Shown: one piece after another, positions 8,924 through 19,615 of the stretch
Numbering within the stretch: position 1 is the first letter of the stretch
How the letters are laid out: the number at the start of each line of letters is the position of its first letter
Assembly: GCA_963210315.1 (NCBI GenBank)
Contig: OY723285.1
Coordinates: forward strand, 1,922,001 to 1,986,000
DNA from: Rhynchopus euleeides
Lineage: Eukaryota; Euglenozoa; Diplonemea; Diplonemida; Diplonemidae
Direction of reading: 5' to 3'
DNA length: 64,000 bases
Program-made: the position numbers and the translations under genes
Notes under the pieces: generated by a model
Told to the model about the DNA's origin: nothing
The model's database searches: none
Seen by the model: the letters and a program-made list of their open reading frames with translations, nothing else

Positions 8924-10524
8924 TGCTCCCGGGTGCTGCGTGTGCAGATTTATATCATCCTATTTGCTGTTGCGTGCTGTGCCACGTGTCATGTGTAATC
9001 GTGGCCTCAATTGAAATCCCATGGGCCTTCGCTCAGAAGTGCAGACACGTGAGTTGCCTCACAAAAGAGGAAAAAGCTGACACACCTCGGCACAGAGCGA
9101 AGGCCCCCACAGCACACCAAGAACAAGCCACTGCACTGCGTGTGGTGGCCTTTCTACTCTCATCATTCTACATTATCGCGTCGAGCAGCACGAGTGATAA
9201 AACCGTGCAGCAACAGGTGTGCGTGCTCTTTAGGAACAAACTGGCAAACCAGACCGACATGTGCAGCAGCGTGTTGTTGGTGCCACAGCGCACCACGCCA
9301 GTCCAGACCCGCTCAGGGTCGATTTGCCCCAAAAGCCTGTGTACAGGGTTTTTGTGTTGCCAACTTCCATCATTCCATCAATCGGGAAAAATGAACAGGG
9401 TCACAACCCATTGCGGGTATCTCAAATTATATTGCAACCACCGACCACAACACAGCTGTGGCCATGATCACAGCAGCACCCGCGTGCCTGCGGAGGAGAA
9501 CGCTGTTTACCTGACAGCACACCGTGTCACCTCCTCTGCCTGCCGTGGATTGCTGATGTCGTGTCTGCTCGCTCTTTGCTTTCTGCCTTTCGCGTTGTTT
9601 GTTTGAGCTTCTTTTGTTTGTTTACCGGGTGCCAACGCGACGAGGCGAAGCGAAGTCGCAAGGTACCGAAGCGCGTCCGAACCCGAACGCTTTTGGATCA
9701 CCGCCTTCATGCCACTCCACAGGGCCTCAACACCGCCTTGGAACAAGCGTGCGTGACAGCGGTGACTTGAAGGCGAAAGGATCACAACTTTTCCTCGATT
9801 GCTTGTGCGTGACCCCTCCCGACCCACGCCAAAAGGCTGGGTCTCCACCGGCTGTGCGCCTGCGGGCACAGCCAGCCCGTGCCCCTCTCTCTGGGTAGCC
9901 TGCATGCTGTGTGCACCGCAGAGGCCTGGCCTCTGCACTTTCACCTGCTGCACACATGCCTGCGACTCTGCCTGCGCCTGCGGGTCAAACCGCCAGGACT
10001 GCGGCGTATCCTGCCTCCGGACAGCTGCGCCACTCCGCATTGCGGGGTGCCGCTGCCTCCCTGGCCCTCCTCCCCTCCGCATCCCTGCCTGAACTGGAAC
10101 ACGGTCTCCTCGTCAGGTTTTTGACCAGGCGGTCGACCAAAATTGACCAGGTCACTGACCAGGCCCTTTTTTTTACCAGAGACAGGCCTGATCAAAACCC
10201 CCTGACAAGGCCACCGTGAAGTAACATACCTTCAATGAGGAACATAACCGGATCCATGAGCCCCCCCACCCACCCCACCCCACCCCAGACCCCAGAGGTT
10301 ACGCTCTTACCACACGCAGCTTCTCCGCTCCCTTCTTTCTGAGATGGGTTATATGCACCGCGACCTACAGCCGGGCAGGGGTGTGTGGCAGGCATGGGAG
10401 GGGAGGGTGGGTTTTTTCGTTTGGGGGACACCCATCTGTGTTTCGTTGCTCCTTGGCACACCCCCACCCACCCGCACATCCGCACGCCTCCAGATTTGTC
10501 ACTTTCTGTGACCTGCTCTCTTCG
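8924..10524. other. Intergenic, no gene recognised
   Basis: Contains a small inverted repeat: 12-bp arms GGGCCTTCGCTC at 9023-9034 and the complement at 9095-9106, a possible short foldback element. Two CCTG/CTGC-rich stretches occur at 9850-10010. Open frames here lack recognisable domains. Confidence 0.6.
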
Positions 10525-13500
10525 ATGCGGCGCACGGTGTTGCTGCTGCTCGCAGCTGCGGTGGCTGCCGGTGCAGGTGTGTACCACACGGAGGTCCCGC
10601 TGTCCCAGCAGCACACGGAGGCTCTGGCTGCATGGGCGCGGGAACGGCAGCGTGACTTCGTGTCGGAGCTGCGTGTCGAGCAGCCGCGCCTGGCGGCAGC
10701 AGTGGCTGCAGCGTGCCGCGGTGTGGTGCACGAGGAGGAGAGGTGGATGTGCAAGCGGCGCGGGGCTGCGATGGCACGGCAGCTGCAGCAGCACGCAGGG
10801 CAACCCGTGACGCAGGCAGACGCTGATGCGCACGTGGCGAGGCTTGCGGCGTCGGAGCAAGGGGGCGTGCGCGTGTTCGTGCGCGGCGGGCGCCTCGCAG
10901 GGTGGGAGCTTGTGGGGGCGTCGGTGGCGGGCCGGTCGGCGCGTGCGGCTGCCGTGCTGGGCACCATGGTGGAGGGTGCGCGCGGCGGTGCACTGCAGGC
11001 CAACTTCAGCTTTGACGTGGTGGTGCAGTTCGAGAAGTGCACGAAGGGGCAGGCCGCCTTCCCCTCCGCCTCAGACGTCGCATGCGCGGGTGCTGCGGTG
11101 GTGCCTGTTGTCGGGGCGGAGCGCGCGCGGTGGCTGCGTCCGACACGCGGGTGGAAGGGCTGGGACGACCTCCGTGTGAGCGTGGACACAGTGATGCAGG
11201 CCCGGGTAGGCGTGGATGACGGGGCTGCCCGCCCAAGCCATGCCAGCACAGAGTCTGCCGACACCTGGCTGGAGCACAGGCACCTGCTGGTCGACGCACA
11301 CGACGACGCAACACACTGGGGCGGGGCTGCCTTCGCCACAGCCCTGCGTGGGCCGGGTGTCGCGCTGCTGCAGGGGAAGGCCAACGGCTACTACGCAGAT
11401 GATGCTGTGGCGTTTGCACACTACGTCCCGGTGAACCGAGGCAACACCACCAAAGTGGTCGCAGCACTGCGCGAGCGGGGCGGGGCTGCTGGCCGCCAGA
11501 TCGCATCAACAGGCGCCAAGTGGGCCGCAAAGCACCACACCGTGCGCACATCCCACCGCCAGTGGAAGCTGCTCTACCACCTGCTGGACGCGCTGTGGGA
11601 CAGCACACCGCTGCCGCCCCTCCCTGCAGCACACCGCCACCCCCTCACCTGCGAGCTGTGCGGGGGCCTGGCGGGCATCACGCAGCACGTCACGCAGGCG
11701 GAGGGCGAGCAGCTGTGGCGCCGCACCTGCGGCAACGAGGGGCTGGGCGACGCCCTGCTGCCGGAGTGCACCGACCTGGCAACACACCAGGCCCTGGAGC
11801 ACGAGGAGGGCCCGCGCGCCACATGCTACGAGCCGCGCCCCCTGCACCAACTCCCTGAGGAGCTCACCGCCCCCACCGCACCGCCCACCATCGACCAGAT
11901 GCGGGCCGACGCCCTCGCCAGGTGGCAGCGCATGCGCGCGACAGACTACATGGAGGTGTTGAAACGCCGCTTCCCTGAACGCGCTCACATCGTCCGCACC
12001 GTGTGCAGCCCTGTGAGGACGGAGGGGGAGCGTTGGCTGTGCGAGCGCCGCGGGCTCCGCATGGCACGCCGCATGCAGCTGTACACGCGTGTGTCGCGGA
12101 AGGAGTCGGACCTCATCAAGGCAGGCATGCGTGCGGACCTGCCTGAAGGGGGCTTCCGCGTCGTGATCCGCAACGGGGAGGTGCACAGCTGGGAGCACAT
12201 GGGGAACGACGTGGTGCAGCCCTACCTCCATGTCGTGCTGGGCAAGCTGCAGGAGGGCGTCCGCTGGGGTGCCATGCCGCGCAACGCCTCCTTCGATCTC
12301 ATCGTGCTGAACGGCGATGCGCACAGCTGCTTCGGGTCGCGCGCATCCCTCCCGCATGAGCAGCCGCCCTTCCCGGTCACGAAGTATACGGTGCCCAGCA
12401 GTGGGTGCCCCAACCACATCCCGCTCCCCACGCAGGAGGTGTTGCAGTGGGCGCAGCTGCGCGTCACACGCCCCTACAAGAGTTGGGAGGAGCTCAAGAA
12501 TAAGGCGATCTTCCGTGGGAGCATCAACAACGTGCAGCGTATCCAGCTCGCAGCGCTGAGTGCTTTGGATGTGCACCCGCTGCTGGATGCGGGGGTGCAG
12601 ATGCGCGATGCGGACCGTTCGATGTGCTCCGACCTAATCAGGAAGATGTTTGAGGAGGGTGTGCTGCCGAAGGCGAACCTGGCAGGCAGGGACAGGAAGA
12701 AGATGTGCTTCCCGTCGAACATCACAGGGGTCAAGTCGGCGCGTGGGCTTCCCCTGAATGCCGATGCCGTAGCGGAGTACAAGTATGTTATTGCGGCGGA
12801 TGGTCACGGTGCTGTGGGGCGGCTGCTGCCGCAGATGGCTGCGCCCGGCGTGGTGCTGACGATGCGCAACCACGCGGAGATGGAGCCCTTCTTCTACCAG
12901 GACCTGGTGCCGTGGGTGCACCACGTGCCGCTGTCGGGGAAGCCTGGCCAGATGATGGACAACGTGACAGCTACGCTGGACTGGCTGGAGGCGAACCAGG
13001 ATGTGGCGCGCAGCATCGCGGAGGAGTCGTCGAAGTGGGTGGAGATGCACAAGCCTGCGAAGGCCGACCAGCGTGAGTGGAAGATGTTCTACCACTTTAT
13101 GATGGACATCTGGACCCCCACCAACAGCAGCAGCGCCGACAGCACCAAGAGCCCCAACACTATCACGGCCAGCGATGCCAGAAGGGTCAGCATCAAGAGC
13201 ACCAAAACCAAATCAATCACCAATACCACGGCGGGGAACGCAGACGGCAACATCGTCAAGCTGAGCTGCGCCACATGCAACGGGCTTGACGACATTGGCG
13301 ACAAGGGGAACAAGGACTGGAAGAGGGAGCTGTGGCATCTGACGTGCGGCCAGCACGGCGTGGGCACCGCACTCTTCGAGGAGATCACAGACCCTGCCGT
13401 TGCCGCCTACGTGAAGGCACAGCCCGCGTCCCCTCAGTGCGTCCCTGAGCCCATTGTGTGGCTGCCTTCCGGCACGAGTGCAGGCTACCTTGCATTGGAC

Positions 13501-14817
13501 GACGCACTCGGTTTGCGTCTTGGCAAGAAAGCCGTGGCACTCTCAAAGTGGGCAGCACAGACAGTGGTCACAGCTGCAGGCAGCGGCACGAATGGTGTGT
13601 CGCTTGATGGGAATCACCGCCAGACCACAGCTGTGACGGTGGAGCATGCCGTGTGCGGCGCGGTGCAGGAACGCGAGGAACGGTCGATGTGCATGCGCCG
13701 CGCCGCACGCATGACGCGCGCAATGCAGAAATACTCAGGGCTGACCCACACAAACGCACAGGCCGCTGTGGACCGGCTGCGCAACACCGGCCAGCCAGGC
13801 ATGCACCTCGAGGTGGAGCAGGGCCAGGTCACACAGTGGCACCACTGGGGCAACGACACGGCCCTCGTGCCCGACATCGCCAGCGTGCTGGAGGGCATCC
13901 GCCGCGGCATCCCTGCAGGCTCCTCATTCGGCCTGGTCATCGCCTTCGCACCCGCCATGTGCCCCGCTGCCCCCGCAGACGACTCAGCCTACCCCATCGT
14001 GTGGCAGGACGCTGCGTGTGGCAACGGTGTGCTGCTGCCCCGCCCTGTGAGGGACACCCAGAGGCCACGGCCTTCCACCGCAGCCCCAGCGTGGGGCGAG
14101 CGGACGCAACACGTGGCGGTGGTGAGCGTGCCTGGGGCGGCCTCCATCTTTACGCAGGCGGACCCGCTGCACCTGCAGTGCAAGGGGCTGGGGTCCATGG
14201 CTGTCCCCGTCGAAAAGGTGTGGGGTGTGGCGAGCGGTGCGGCGGATGTGCCGAGGGAGGACAGGCTGGCCTGGTCTGAAGGGGCACAGAACAGCACCCG
14301 CATGGCGCGCTACGCCCTCGCCACCCCTGCCTCCGTGCGCTGCGGGCAGCTTGCGGAGCAGCTGATGTCGGGGTCTGTGGTGCTGGCGGCAGAGGAGCTC
14401 CTCAATGCGACTTACTACCAGCAGGACCTCGTGCCCTGGGTCCACTACGTGCCAATCAGCACCTCCACAAACGAGGCAGCTCTCAACATCTCCGACACAC
14501 TCGCATGGCTGAGGGCACACCCGCGGGTCGCACATCAGATTTCAGACTCCGCACGCGCTTTCATGCTGAATCACGCAGGCCCTGCATCGGACGACCTTCA
14601 GTGGAGGCTGTTCCACAACCACATGGCACGCGCGTGGTCCCGGAGTGGGATTCTTCTGTTTGCGCCCAACGCTCCCGATCAGTCTGCCTATCCCGTGCAG
14701 CTGGTGGCCCTTCTGTTCGTCTGCTTCCTGCTGTGGAGTGGGAAGCGGAACAACTTCCGTGCCGTGCGGCTCACTGCATCCGTGCTCGTGCTTGGCTTGT
14801 TCCTGGCCCTGTGGTGA
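10525..14817 (+). CDS. Secreted or membrane protein with three CAP10/GT90-like glycosyltransferase units
   Basis: 1430 residues from the ATG at 10525, which starts a signal peptide (MRRTVLLLLAAAVAAGAG); upstream in-frame codons are in low-complexity leader. Three homologous units of roughly 450 residues follow, each opening with a Cys/Arg pattern such as ERWMCKRRG, ERWLCERRG or ERSMCMRRA and ending with a CAP10-type C-terminus. The middle unit is the most complete: IFRGSINNVQR, KYVIAADGHGAVGRL, then FFYQDLVPWVHHVPL. Unit 1 lacks the FRGS and DG-G-GR parts, and unit 3 keeps YQQDLVPWVHYVPI but not FRGS. Cys-rich linkers (CELCGGL, CATCNGL, each followed by TCG) separate the units. Two hydrophobic segments end the protein (VQLVALLFVCFLLW and VLVLGLFLALW). 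Probably one active O-glycosyltransferase domain with two degenerate partners in the secretory pathway. Confidence 0.85.
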   Translation: MRRTVLLLLAAAVAAGAGVYHTEVPLSQQHTEALAAWARERQRDFVSELRVEQPRLAAAVAAACRGVVHEEERWMCKRRGAAMARQLQQHAGQPVTQADADAHVARLAASEQGGVRVFVRGGRLAGWELVGASVAGRSARAAAVLGTMVEGARGGALQANFSFDVVVQFEKCTKGQAAFPSASDVACAGAAVVPVVGAERARWLRPTRGWKGWDDLRVSVDTVMQARVGVDDGAARPSHASTESADTWLEHRHLLVDAHDDATHWGGAAFATALRGPGVALLQGKANGYYADDAVAFAHYVPVNRGNTTKVVAALRERGGAAGRQIASTGAKWAAKHHTVRTSHRQWKLLYHLLDALWDSTPLPPLPAAHRHPLTCELCGGLAGITQHVTQAEGEQLWRRTCGNEGLGDALLPECTDLATHQALEHEEGPRATCYEPRPLHQLPEELTAPTAPPTIDQMRADALARWQRMRATDYMEVLKRRFPERAHIVRTVCSPVRTEGERWLCERRGLRMARRMQLYTRVSRKESDLIKAGMRADLPEGGFRVVIRNGEVHSWEHMGNDVVQPYLHVVLGKLQEGVRWGAMPRNASFDLIVLNGDAHSCFGSRASLPHEQPPFPVTKYTVPSSGCPNHIPLPTQEVLQWAQLRVTRPYKSWEELKNKAIFRGSINNVQRIQLAALSALDVHPLLDAGVQMRDADRSMCSDLIRKMFEEGVLPKANLAGRDRKKMCFPSNITGVKSARGLPLNADAVAEYKYVIAADGHGAVGRLLPQMAAPGVVLTMRNHAEMEPFFYQDLVPWVHHVPLSGKPGQMMDNVTATLDWLEANQDVARSIAEESSKWVEMHKPAKADQREWKMFYHFMMDIWTPTNSSSADSTKSPNTITASDARRVSIKSTKTKSITNTTAGNADGNIVKLSCATCNGLDDIGDKGNKDWKRELWHLTCGQHGVGTALFEEITDPAVAAYVKAQPASPQCVPEPIVWLPSGTSAGYLALDDALGLRLGKKAVALSKWAAQTVVTAAGSGTNGVSLDGNHRQTTAVTVEHAVCGAVQEREERSMCMRRAARMTRAMQKYSGLTHTNAQAAVDRLRNTGQPGMHLEVEQGQVTQWHHWGNDTALVPDIASVLEGIRRGIPAGSSFGLVIAFAPAMCPAAPADDSAYPIVWQDAACGNGVLLPRPVRDTQRPRPSTAAPAWGERTQHVAVVSVPGAASIFTQADPLHLQCKGLGSMAVPVEKVWGVASGAADVPREDRLAWSEGAQNSTRMARYALATPASVRCGQLAEQLMSGSVVLAAEELLNATYYQQDLVPWVHYVPISTSTNEAALNISDTLAWLRAHPRVAHQISDSARAFMLNHAGPASDDLQWRLFHNHMARAWSRSGILLFAPNAPDQSAYPVQLVALLFVCFLLWSGKRNNFRAVRLTASVLVLGLFLALW

Positions 14818-15793
14818 TGTGCGGTGCGGTGCACTGGCACCTGCCGCGTGATGTGGCAAACGGCAGAACAGTGGACAATCGGGTGGCGGTGATGTGTCTG
14901 TCGTGCGGCGGGAGGCCAGCGGGTGGGGGGGGGGGGGGAGAGAGATATACGTGCAGGAGCGTCTCATGCGGCCCTTCTCCCGCCCCCAGTCCGGCGGAAG
15001 GAGTGTCGCAAAAAAAAAGGGGGGGGGGGGGCGAAGTATGTTGGCTTCTGGCTCCAAGGCCCGGCTGTGTTCTAACCCCCTCATACCCTTCAGGCGGAGT
15101 GGCCCACGGGGGGGGAGGGGAGGGGAGGTTGGTTGGGAGGGGCTCTGAGGAGGACAAGCCTGTGGGGATATTTTGAACAGAAATCACTCCTCGCACCCAC
15201 GCTGCGAAGGGGTGTGTTTTTTTCTTTCCCCCCATGCCGGACGGCACAATGCACCTGCCAGGAGAAATACAAAAAGAAGCCCTATTTCCGGGCTAACTGT
15301 GGGATGCAACAGCTCAACACGGCTAAAGGAAAGTGTTCAAAATCCCCCCGCCCCGCCCCCCCCCCCCCCCCTGTCGCCACTGCCGCATGTCGGGGCGCTA
15401 TTGAAGAAACAAAACGAAAACAAATGCGCCCTCTCTTTTTTGCTCTCGAGTGCTACAAAAAAAGTGATCTGTCTCAATCGCTGCCGGAAGAGGGGCGGGC
15501 AAGGAGGGGGTGGGGGGGGGGGTGGGGCGATAGATGTCCATAAAGTGACAAGTGAGAAGGAATGGAACGGTAAATACTTATCGATCCGAGATTCCTTCCC
15601 CACCCCACCCCCACCCCCACCCACCTCCCACCCGCCCCCCCACCCCCTTTTTTTCCCGGCAGAGTCGGAGGCGGAGTTCACACGGGTTGACTCGCTGAGT
15701 GAAGGGCTCTCCCCCTGTTTTGTTGTTGCGAGTTTCCCCCTCTCCCCCCCACCCCCCCTCCCCCAACAAAAAAAGACCGGTAATGGGCGTCTG

Positions 15794-15838
15794 TGGGACA
15801 TATCAAGCGTGCTTGCAATTGTCGACACCAAAAAAAAT
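15794..15838 (+). repeat. Dispersed ~45-bp motif, copy 1
   Basis: Closely matches 43384-43426. The shared core includes GCTTG then ATTGTCGACACCAAAAAAA, ending in an A run. Could be the tail of a retroposon or part of a foldback element; both flanks differ. Confidence 0.55.
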
Positions 15839-16275
15839 GACCCGGTTCTGCCCCTCTATTTCGCATATCTAGTTGGTTCAGAGGGGCCTGAGGTGGAATA
15901 CGTCTTGTCCTTTGCTTTCTTCGCTGACCTCTTCGCCCTGCGAAAGTGTATCACACACGGTGCAGGGTTTTTTCGCCTTCTGTCCCCATCCCCATTTTTT
16001 ATTGAGGGAAAACCCATATTTTCTTCTGTTGTTTCCTTGCATAGCGGTGGTCGGAGGGATACATCAGGAAGCGAAGCAACTTCGCGAAAAAAAGCTACTC
16101 CCCCCTACCCATTTCACAAAAGAGAAACAACGAAAACGACGCATATTTTTATACCCCCCCCTTTTTTTTTACTTAGTCCCTAAAAGGGAACCCAGAGGTG
16201 TTCTGCGTTCGAAGAACACAAACCATCGTTGCTACCTTCTCTCTTGAGATTCACTCGGTTGCATTAGTTTTGTCT

Positions 16276-16472
16276 GTTCGGCGTAGCCAACTGGGGAAAC
16301 TTTCTGTGCCTTTAGCTGGATCGTGCGTCCCCACTCACACCACTTCATCAGACCGGGGAGTGGTGTGCACAAAGAGTGGGGTCTGCGTTCCAACAAAACA
16401 ACTTTCGGCAATTGGTTTGTTGTCCCGTTTTGCTGTCACTTTACGATCCAGCGGGGGCACAGATAGTTTTTC
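16276..16472 (+). ncRNA. Candidate structured RNA or SINE, copy 1
   Basis: About 197 nt, matching 46717-46914 at most positions. Pairings readable in the sequence: CTGTGCC with GGCACAG near the ends; GCTGGATCGT with ACGATCCAGC; a hairpin closed by CCCCACTC/GAGTGGGG and ACACCACT/AGTGGTGT; and a second hairpin with ACAAAACAAC opposite GGTTTGTTGT. It ends in TAGTTTTTC, a pol III type terminator. TAGCCAACTGG near +7 resembles an A box and GGATCGTGCGTCC near +43 a weak B box. Function unknown; a SINE is the main alternative. Confidence 0.5.
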
Positions 16473-17747
16473 ACGGGTGTATTCAACACAGCTTTGAGGT
16501 GCCACTCCGCTCTGCTTTTCATTTCCTTGCGAGTGATGACCCCACCCCTCCCCCAAGTGTAGCAAGCCCTTGAAAAGGGTGGCCATGTTATTTCCTCCCG
16601 GCCAATTCCGCGCACTTTTTGAGGCATTGTCGGAAGCCATTGGGTACCGAAATAGACATCACCCCCCCGTCCCCCCCCCCCCCCCTGACGTGTGTATTTT
16701 TTTGCGTGTGGGCGGGTGCTCTGCCCTGCCGTCTGTCCTCCCCTCCCCTGCCCTGTGTCTTGCAGTCCCAGGATTCTGGTGACATAGCGTGCATGGGGGG
16801 GAGGGGGGTGGGAGACTGGCCATCTTCGCTGTCACGCGCAGGTAGGTGGCAAATAGGTAGCAAACTGTCACAGTTTATTTTGGGGGGGGGGGGGAGAGAA
16901 AGATCAACAAAGGGGTTGGAACGATGTTGGTTTTGTGTGTGTTGAATGGTAGGTTGACTGGCCTCGGTGCCACCGGCGCTTCCAAAAAGACTCACGTGTG
17001 TATGTGTATACCAAGGCTCCTCCTTGTCGTGTGCAGTCTGTTGTGTCTTCTTTTACACACACAGTGATGGGCCTTCGCTCCAGGGGTGGCGAACATGGGC
17101 GTGTTAATATTTTTTGGTAGCCTTTCAGGGGGGGGGGGAACGGGGCAGGCAGGTTTCTAGGTGATTTCAGCTTTGCCCCCCACCCCCCTCACAGCTTGGT
17201 TAGTTCCCACGCCACCATGTCAGCCCCCTGGAAGTGCTCGGAGAGGGAAGAGACGGCATCTGCTCTGGCGAGTCAATTTTTTTTACAGCACAACAAACGT
17301 TACAACACGAATATCCCCGGAACGAAGATGCCCGCGCCCTCTCTTCCCTTTTCTCAGGGTTTGGGAGGGTTGCTCCGAGTTATGTGAAAAAATATGTGTC
17401 GTTCCAGCTCGTTCAAAAAAAAACTGTGTCGGTTTGCCATCTGTTTTGTGAAGGCGGCTTCCACCCCCTTCCCACCCCCCGCCACTGGTGAGGGACCTCA
17501 ACTGCCTCCACCGGAGGGGGCCAGGAAGAGGCTTTTTGTTGTGATTCGAATACCCACCCACCCCCGCCCCGCCCCGAACAACGAACCAAACAGAAGGGAT
17601 TCAGTAGTCACCGTGGAAGTTGCAATCTGCCCCTGGGGGTGGATCAACAAAAGAAGAGGGGATGTGTGTATGGGGGCAGGTTTTCCATCTAAGCCGCAGG
17701 GAAAGCGATGCCCGCAAAAAATGCTATTTTGCGTGCACGTTTGAAAT

Positions 17748-17798
17748 CATCTTGTGTCAAACACTGTGCCGGATAGGCACAGTGTTTGACACAAGATG
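17748..17798. repeat. 23-bp perfect hairpin
   Basis: Arms 17748-17770 and 17776-17798 are perfect complements (CATCTTGTGTCAAACACTGT then GCC) around the loop GGATA. Could be a foldback remnant or a transcribed hairpin. Confidence 0.8.
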
Positions 17799-18273
17799 GA
17801 AGACCGTCCCGCCCCCTTCCGCCGCCCCCGCCCCCCCCGCCCCCCCTTGAGCTGTTCCCACCCCAGCTCGGCGGGGTGGGGGTTCTGAAGCAAAAAAAAA
17901 CAGGCCGCGTTGCTTGGTGCCCCTGAGAATTGAGGAACGTTATTTAGGGGCTTCTCTAGAGGCCCTAGCAAAAAAAGAACGACGTGTTGCTGCCAAGGGG
18001 TAGGGGGGGGGGGGGTCTTCGCTGCGGTGCCCAAAGCTGTGTGTTTGTGGGTCAGTTGGAGGCCTTCCGCCCTGTGTGAAACTGTGCCAGGTTGTGTGTT
18101 TGTGTGTCACCCAGGCGTATTTTTTGTTACCTCAGGAGAACTCGGCAAAAAACAATCTCGCCAAGGCGTTGCGCTGTGTCACAAGGAGTGTCGGTTGTTG
18201 TGGCACACGGACACAGAGTGAAGGTCCCACTGGCACCAGGGGGAGGGGAGGGGGGATGTGTTGGACACACAAT

Positions 18274-18414
18274 CACGGTGGGGTACGACAACCAGAGGGT
18301 AACCCTTTTAGGGAGCCAAATCGGCCGAAAATCCGAAAACGCATTTAGGTACCCAGGGTACCTAAAAAATGGGTTACCCACAGGGTCCGACATCGGGTGT
18401 CGTACCCCACCGTG
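18274..18414. mobile_element. J: 141-bp foldback element with CACGGTGGGG ends
   Basis: Ends are CACGGTGGGGTACGACA and its complement, and the inside is also partly self-complementary (GGGTAACCC, GGTACCCAGGGTACC). It is flanked by the direct repeat AAT at 18271-18273 and 18415-18417, a 3-bp target duplication. The terminal CACGGTGGG is shared with elements A and K, which suggests one transposition machinery; CACTA/EnSpm-type elements have similar ends and duplications, but that is inference. Confidence 0.8.
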
Positions 18415-19566
18415 AATGCAATTTTTTTTGGCTTTCGGATTTGTGGTTCGGAACACATCAGGCTGAAGTTTCACTGGGCTATTTCTTTGGAAGGCAGCCT
18501 CAGGCACCACAGGTTATGCCCCCCCCCCCAACAGTCCAGACAGCATTTGTGTTCTGCCCCCCATGGTTCAGACACACCGTGTTACGCTCCCGTCGACCTG
18601 GACCGGTGGGCCGCTGGCCGCTGAAGCCCCTCCATGAGATTTGTTCGATACATCCCCTTCTCTCTCTCAGCTTTCCGACATGCCCTTCCGCCACCACCGC
18701 CGGCACACCCCGATTCTAACCCATTTTATTCCACCGTGCGCCCCCCCCACTATCGTACGGATTTCGCACATGCATTTTAGAGCGCAGCTCTCTTCGAGCC
18801 CTTGAGGGGGAGGGGGTTCGATGATTTTCCAGATCATACGGTTTGCTTTCAAGAGTGGACTTTTTCTTTTTCAAAATCAAAAACCATTTTTCCTCACAGA
18901 GGGCTCCCCCACCCCCCCACAGGGGTGCGCGTAATTTTTCCCCGTTTGTACAAAATAAAGAACGCAACTCTAAGCATTTCCCCCCCCCCCCCCCTCATTT
19001 GCAGTGACGCCTCCCTGCGGCTATGGCCCAGCGGGCCTCCGCACGTCCGCAGTTTCTGAGTGCCGGCGGGCGGGCGCATCCGCATGTTGTTTGGTGTACA
19101 TAGCACATTCGATCGACGGAAGTCGATAAGCTGCAGGGTCCAGCTCCAGCCTCGAGAGGCTGATGCTGACGGGAGACTCGTGTGACAGGGTCTGGCGCAC
19201 GCCTAACTATTTGATATTTTCTGTGATTTTATGTGAGGAAATCATCGCATGCTCGTATGCCACCCCTCGAAAATCGGGTGTTCGAGTCTCCCGATTTCAC
19301 TCCAGCCTTGAGGCAGGGACCTTGCGGTGTACAGTGCATGCGCCGTCCGGCAGATGTCCGCACGTCCGCAAATTTTTCAGCGCGGATGGGTGTCGCGTCC
19401 GCAGGGCTTATAGCCCTCGGGGGGGGGGACGTCAGTACATTTTGGCATTTTTCTTTCGGGGTTTCCACTCGTCCAAATTTGGGGGGAAACACATCAAACA
19501 AAAGCAACCCATAGTTTCTTGTTCTTACCTGAACACACCCGCACCCCCCCCCCCCCCCGGCCCCCA
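18415..19566. other. Intergenic, no gene recognised
   Basis: Mixed sequence with C runs near 18521, 18980 and 19545. A T-arm-like stretch near 19280-19302 was considered as tRNA and rejected. No coding feature. Confidence 0.55.
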
Positions 19567-19615
19567 CACGGTGGGATCTTGTAAATTTTACATGTATAAC
19601 TACAAGTATAATACA

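Larger units (their letters stand above)
14818..18273. other. Gene-poor region with poly-G/poly-C runs
   Basis: Multiple homopolymer runs of ten or more G or C (for example near 14928, 15019, 15354, 16671, 16881, 18007). Open frames are low complexity. It holds a candidate structured RNA (16276-16472), a short dispersed motif (15794-15838) and a long hairpin (17748-17798). No protein gene supported. Confidence 0.6.

Noticed and set aside
8260..9606. Long plus-strand open frame overlapping the sulfatase
   Set aside because: It is the wrong frame of the sulfatase gene, Gly/Arg/Ala-rich, and continues into intergenic sequence without domains.
19281..19302. T-arm-like sequence GGGTGTTCGAGTCTCCC as a possible tRNA
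   Set aside because: No matching acceptor stem, D-arm or anticodon arm at proper spacing upstream.
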